This document shows positions 60,741-64,000 of a stretch of 64,000 bases of DNA, piece by piece (position 1 is the stretch's first letter; every line of letters starts with the position of its first letter). Under the pieces are notes generated by a model. It did no database searches and had not been told where the DNA came from. It saw nothing but the letters and a program-made list of their open reading frames with translations. The position numbers and the translations under genes are program-made. This stretch comes from CAZRSW01 sp964602845. GTDB lineage: Bacteria > Chloroflexota > Dehalococcoidia > Lucifugimonadales > UBA826. The stretch covers positions 62,001-126,000 of the forward strand of contig CAZRSW010000002.1 of NCBI GenBank assembly GCA_964602845.1, written 5' to 3'.

Positions 60741-61759
60741 GATAACTCCTGCGAGGCTATCTCCATTACGCGGGGCACCTCTAGATTCATTTCTTGGATC
60801 AGCTTGGTTTCTACACACATCTTGGCCATCTCGATTGCCCTTTCTATCGTGCCTGAGTTAGCGCTCCCGTGTCCTATTATGCTAACACCATTTACGCCAA
60901 ACACTGGACCTCCCCCGCGACTGTCGACCACATTATTTCTACGATGGAGTTCCCGTAACATATCTTCTAAGTCAGGTAGTGGCACTTTGTTTTCTAGAGT
61001 TTGTTGTAAATGTTGATACATGGCTCCTCCGAGCCCTTCAATCAATTTCAGAAGTATATTACCGACAAAGCCATCACAAACCACTACATCAGCTGCACCA
61101 GTTGTAAGATCATTCCCTTCAACATTTCCTATGAAGTTTAATCCACTGCAACTAAAAAGGTCCGTAGCCTCCTTGACTTGTTTGTTGCCTTTTCCGCTCT
61201 CGCTGCCGACGCTTAGGAGTGCAATTCTAGGCGATTCAACCTTTAACACTTGTTTGCAGAATACAGATCCAAGTACTCCAAATCCTAGGAGTTGGCTTGG
61301 CCGGCAGTCCAAGTTGGCGCCGAGGTCTAGGATAACTTGATTTGGAGCCGCTCCTATTATGGGTCCTCCAATGGAAGGCCTTTCTATACCATTGATCGTG
61401 CCTAGGATCACTGCAGCAGATGCCATTGTTGCTCCAGTTGAGCCCATAGAGACTATAGCGTCTGCCAGGCCTTTTTCCACCAACCCCGTAGCTACAGCGA
61501 TGGAGGAGGTAGGCTTTTGCCTGAGCGCTAGAGCTGGGGGTTCTCCGTCCTCAATTTTCCCTTCGGAAGGGATAATACGTATAGGAAGATCGTTTGCACT
61601 ATGCATGGATAACTCTGACCGAATTTTCTTTTCATCTCCAACTAAAAGGACTGTTGCTATGCCTTTTTGCGCAGCTGCAACCGCTCCTGAGACAGGTACG
61701 GAGGGGGCATTATCACCGCCCATGGCGTCTAGGGCCACCCGAAACATTTGAGTGTTCAA
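60737..61759 (-). CDS. plsX: Phosphate acyltransferase PlsX
   Basis: PlsX converts acyl-ACP to acyl-phosphate for phospholipid synthesis. The 340-residue protein has FRVALDAMGGDNAPSVPVSG, ALRQKPTSSIAVATGLV, AIVSMGSTGATMA, VILDLGANLDCRPSQL, and DVVVCDGFVGNILLK. TTG at 61759 is preferred because AAGGAG stands six bases upstream. It shares four bases with fabG. It lies 18 bp after the MaoC-like gene. Confidence 0.96.
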   Translation of the reverse strand: MNTQMFRVALDAMGGDNAPSVPVSGAVAAAQKGIATVLLVGDEKKIRSELSMHSANDLPIRIIPSEGKIEDGEPPALALRQKPTSSIAVATGLVEKGLADAIVSMGSTGATMASAAVILGTINGIERPSIGGPIIGAAPNQVILDLGANLDCRPSQLLGFGVLGSVFCKQVLKVESPRIALLSVGSESGKGNKQVKEATDLFSCSGLNFIGNVEGNDLTTGAADVVVCDGFVGNILLKLIEGLGGAMYQHLQQTLENKVPLPDLEDMLRELHRRNNVVDSRGGGPVFGVNGVSIIGHGSANSGTIERAIEMAKMCVETKLIQEMNLEVPRVMEIASQELS

Positions 61760-61777
61760 TACGGTCTCCTTCAAATT

Positions 61778-62179
61778 TTATGAATTATTGTTTGGCACGG
61801 TGACTGACGTATTTCCTGAAATGACCGTTTCCCCGTCTTGGTTAACTATCTCGACAGAGCATTGGAATTTACGATCATTCTCGAGTTCAGTTATCTTATC
61901 TACTGTCCCAGTCGTAGTAATTATATCTCCAGGATAAACGGGCAATCTGAATCGTATCTTCATTGTGCCCGATTCTCGCCATGGTGAACCAAATGATAAA
62001 GTCATCATCTCCGATATAGTGGCTGCTATCATCATTCCGTGAGCTATGTTATCTCCAAACGGTGAATCCTTACCGAAATTCTCGTCGACGTGTATTGGAT
62101 TAAAGTCTCCAGAGGCTTTTGCGTAGAGGCCAATATGCTTCCTGTCAACGGTTTTTATTACTTGCGTTAATTCTTCCAT
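61778..62179 (-). CDS. MaoC-like (R)-specific hydratase, probable 3-hydroxyacyl-ACP dehydratase catalytic subunit
   Basis: The 133-residue hot-dog protein has the hydratase motif YAKASGDFNPIHVDENF with the catalytic Asp and His, followed by IAHGMMIAATISEMM and VYPGDIITTTGTV. Beside a second MaoC-like protein and plsX-fabG-fabL, it looks like HadB of the mycobacterial HadAB dehydratase. It would take the FabZ step in this fatty-acid cluster. The assignment is from motif plus context. Confidence 0.82.
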   Translation of the reverse strand: MEELTQVIKTVDRKHIGLYAKASGDFNPIHVDENFGKDSPFGDNIAHGMMIAATISEMMTLSFGSPWRESGTMKIRFRLPVYPGDIITTTGTVDKITELENDRKFQCSVEIVNQDGETVISGNTSVTVPNNNS

Positions 62180-62208
62180 GGGTTGAAAATCAAAAAGCTA
62201 CAGATAAT

Positions 62209-62667
62209 TTATTTTGGCAGCATGATAGTACTTTTTCCCGACATAACTTCAGTCCCACTCATGTCTGCCACTGAGAGAACTATAGCCATGAATCGCCAAT
62301 CACCGCGAATGGTATTGGAGCTTATCTTTGCACGGCAGCTTAAAGATTGATTTATTGGCACAGGTTTAATGAAAGTTATCTCCTGCGAGGCATGTAAGGT
62401 GCCACCTGGAATCTTAAGGTCTTCGATAGCCCCTCTGAGACTCAGGGCGCAAATACACATTGGCGGGACAAATGAATCATCATTTTGCAAAGATGTGTCT
62501 TGCACAGCTGTAAGGTACTGTTCTACCATCTCGTTATCGATGTTGTAGGATCTCTCGGATACAACATGACCCGCGATAAGCGAGTCATAGCCCCTGTCTA
62601 TAGAGTTTTGTCCTTCTCTAACCAATGTCTTCCTTTTATTACCCCTATCGACTATATAGATAGACAA
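62209..62667 (-). CDS. MaoC N-terminal-type (FAS1_DH/HadA-like) dehydratase partner subunit
   Basis: The 152-residue hot-dog protein resembles the non-catalytic HadA/HadC subunit (GHVVSERSYNIDNEMVEQYL, FVPPMCICALSLRGAIEDL, GTLHASQEITFIKPVPINQSL, given as LHASQEITFIKPV). It lacks the Asp-His hydratase motif that its neighbour has, so the two probably form a heterodimer. The start is uncertain: TTG at 62667 has little upstream signal, and TTG at 62625 follows AAAGGAAG. It lies 29 bp before the catalytic partner. Confidence 0.75.
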   Translation of the reverse strand: MSIYIVDRGNKRKTLVREGQNSIDRGYDSLIAGHVVSERSYNIDNEMVEQYLTAVQDTSLQNDDSFVPPMCICALSLRGAIEDLKIPGGTLHASQEITFIKPVPINQSLSCRAKISSNTIRGDWRFMAIVLSVADMSGTEVMSGKSTIMLPK

Positions 62668-62866
62668 ATATTTCTTTTAAACTTCATGGATTATATGTAC
62701 CTATGGCCAACCTATCAATGGGAAGCGCGATGGGTAATCTCCTAAGCTGCCTATATGACGTCTTAATATTTGCTGAGAAATTATTCCAATCGAAGCTCTT
62801 CTGAGGTCTTGAGGAGTGTATCTGATTAGACCAATAAGCGAGGTTTGTTACCTGTGAAAGTGGTCA
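62668..62866. other. Spacer upstream of the fab cluster
   Basis: About 200 bp between the hypothetical gene at 62867 and the fab cluster, both on the minus strand. No FapR-like or other recognisable operator and no terminator were identified. It probably carries the promoter of the fab series. Confidence 0.4.
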
Positions 62867-63232
62867 TCACTCGGACCCACTCATTCTTCCTCTTTGGAGT
62901 ATGGCTTCTTCTAACAGTCTATCTAGTATGACGAAGGCTTCCTCTGAATTGTAATCGAGGCCGGCTATGGAAATCACACGAAAAAGAACTCCTGTGGACG
63001 CTCTCACGTCTTTTGTCTCACCAAGGGGAGGTGGGGTTACTCCCAGACTATGTGCTATCAGGCCAGCGACCATCATTCCCACCTTATTTATTGGACAGTG
63101 GATTAGAATATTGGATTCGTGAATTAGCGAAACCCCAGATTTGTTCTGGGCCAATTGCATTCTTACATGCGCTCGAGGAACATTTATCAGTTCCTCTGCA
63201 TATTCGCTAATTACAATTTGATCCTCATTCAT
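62867..63232 (-). CDS. Hypothetical protein
   Basis: The 121-residue protein is not recognised. It is probably soluble and mixed alpha/beta. It has one hydrophobic stretch (GMMVAGLIAHSLGVTPPPL) and a cysteine in ILIHCPINKVG, and its C-terminus is helical and charged (ILDRLLEEAILQRGRMSGSE). No signal peptide is seen. It is divergent from serS and upstream of the fab cluster. Coding is supported by its length and absence of a longer competing frame. Confidence 0.6.
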   Translation of the reverse strand: MNEDQIVISEYAEELINVPRAHVRMQLAQNKSGVSLIHESNILIHCPINKVGMMVAGLIAHSLGVTPPPLGETKDVRASTGVLFRVISIAGLDYNSEEAFVILDRLLEEAILQRGRMSGSE

Positions 63233-63628
63233 AGCATCTATTATAGATGCTGATAATCGGCCAGGTCCTTGATAATTGTGGGATCGTCTATTTCCTAACT
63301 TTAAGACTGACTAGGTGAGGAATAGCTATAACAATAAATAAACGGGTTGCTAGGGAAGATAAGCAAACCAGAAATGACGGAGAATGGGCTGAGACTCGTC
63401 GCTATGCATACATGCCCCAAGTGACAACACAAGCACTTAGTTCGCTAAGATTCAATAAATCAACGGGTAGAATGAGTAAAACTTGCGTTATGGTAATCGG
63501 CTTTGTTAAAAATGTTACGGAGATTTATTTGGTTAAGTAAGATAGTACTGAGATGAGAAGCAGCAATCATGATTTTATGGCAAGAGCATCTGGTGATTTG
63601 ATGGTATGTATTTAATAGGGGCAGATTC
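63233..63628. other. Intergenic region upstream of serS
   Basis: These 396 bp between divergent genes hold no convincing ORF. A T-box leader was looked for, since serS can be so controlled, but no AGGGTGGNACCRCG-like element was seen. Confidence 0.4.
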
Positions 63629-64000
63629 TTGATTGATATAGAGTTAATTCGTAGAAACCCGGAAGTCTTGATGGAGGCATGCCGGCAGCGGGGGCAGAGT
63701 TTCCCCGTGGAAAAGATACTGGATTTAGACAAGAAGCGTAGGAGCGCGATCAGTAGCGCCGATGAATTACGAGCTAAGAGGAATGAAGCGTCAAAGATGT
63801 TGGGTAAATTAAAGGACAAACCTGCGAGCCTGATTAGTGAAATGAGAGAAGTAGGTCAGCGTATTAAACATTATGACGATTTGGAAGAAACGCATGCCTC
63901 AGAGTTAACAGAAATTCTTCAGCAAATCCCGAACATACCCTCTGAATCCGCACCTCTTGGTGATGGTGAAAACTCGAATGTGGTACGGCGGTCTGTTGGT
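63629..64000 (+). CDS. serS: Seryl-tRNA synthetase, N-terminal part (truncated by window edge)
   Basis: The first 124 codons of SerRS run to the window end without a stop. The protein begins with IDIELIRRNPEVLMEACRQRG and continues with the long antiparallel coiled-coil tRNA-binding arm (LDLDKKRRSAISSADELRAKRNEASKML, key part ELRAKRNEASKML), then LQQIPNIPSESAPLGDGENSN, which leads into the catalytic core. The TTG start at 63629 follows AGGGG at a usual distance. The catalytic domain lies outside the window. Confidence 0.88.
   Translation, partial: MIDIELIRRNPEVLMEACRQRGQSFPVEKILDLDKKRRSAISSADELRAKRNEASKMLGKLKDKPASLISEMREVGQRIKHYDDLEETHASELTEILQQIPNIPSESAPLGDGENSNVVRRSVG

Noticed and set aside
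63233..63628. T-box riboswitch upstream of serS
   Set aside because: No T-box core sequence or specifier stem was recognised.
1..64000. Prophage, transposon or integrase genes
   Set aside because: No transposase, integrase, phage structural gene or att-like repeat was recognised anywhere in the window.

Overview
The window looks like a free-living, moderately AT-rich bacterium of the phylum Chloroflexota, probably a marine SAR202-type lineage. The basis is a family-5 solute-binding lipoprotein with a long Val/Glu/Lys repeat linker after the lipobox (a Chloroflexota habit), two UGSC-family (seleno)proteins, an octopine-dehydrogenase-like enzyme, a FabL-type enoyl-ACP reductase with a MaoC-type dehydratase pair, and frequent TTG/GTG starts. 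The lineage is inferred from gene content, not from a marker tree. The sequence is a scaffold with five 100-N runs (9035, 24024, 29809, 44781, 55813). Two of these are flanked by identical 55-bp ends and are assembly artefacts.

Layout. 0-6.2 kb (+): end of sucC, sucD, recA-recX, a CNNM/CBS/CorC membrane protein, tilS. 6.2-16.4 kb (-): nicotinate phosphoribosyltransferase and a nicotinamidase-like hydrolase (NAD salvage), a glycosyltransferase, purH-purM-purN-purF, an octopine-dehydrogenase-like enzyme, a VOC protein, a zinc ribbon and a lone trpB. 16.6-17.4 kb (+): FmdB-type zinc ribbon and a short UGSC protein read through an in-frame UGA. 17.6-24 kb: methyltransferase, pth, pentapeptide protein, DHA2 MFS exporter, and rdgB-moaA-rnhA-moaC. 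24.2-31.3 kb (+): a promoter overlapped by a perfect palindrome, then a long UGSC protein with an in-frame UGA, a GMC oxidoreductase, and a solute-binding protein with two ABC permeases. 31.4-42.4 kb: a fumarase/aspartase-superfamily lyase, obgE, tRNA-Thr, an aminotransferase, bioY, nadD, pyrE, a second DHA2 MFS, a histidine phosphatase, and dnaA with a 561-bp repeat-rich leader. 42.4-49.5 kb (+): an inositol-monophosphatase-like enzyme, an HtrA-like protease and a cytochrome c maturation segment (CcmH, CcmF, CcmI-like). 49.6-55.5 kb: catabolic-type enzymes, a methyltransferase and two orphan peptide-type ABC ATPases. 56-64 kb: an MDR dehydrogenase, IscA/ErpA-like plus YgfZ (Fe-S maturation), a fatty-acid synthesis cluster (two MaoC-like proteins, plsX, fabG, fabL), and the start of serS.

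The most notable content is the pair of UGSC proteins. In each the frame is interrupted only by a UGA at codon 96, in a UGSC or UGTC motif. In each a perfect hairpin follows whose five-base loop starts 18 nt after the UGA, as a bacterial SECIS would need. The long one heads an apparent five-gene cassette (selenoprotein, flavin alcohol oxidoreductase, importer) behind a palindrome-overlapped promoter, which suggests a regulated uptake-and-oxidation system for an unknown organic substrate. No selA, selB, selC or selD lies in the window.

At larger scale, strand G/C bias changes sign near 33 kb: C exceeds G on the + strand to the left and G exceeds C to the right. Together with dnaA about 8 kb away, this suggests the replication origin is in or near the window.
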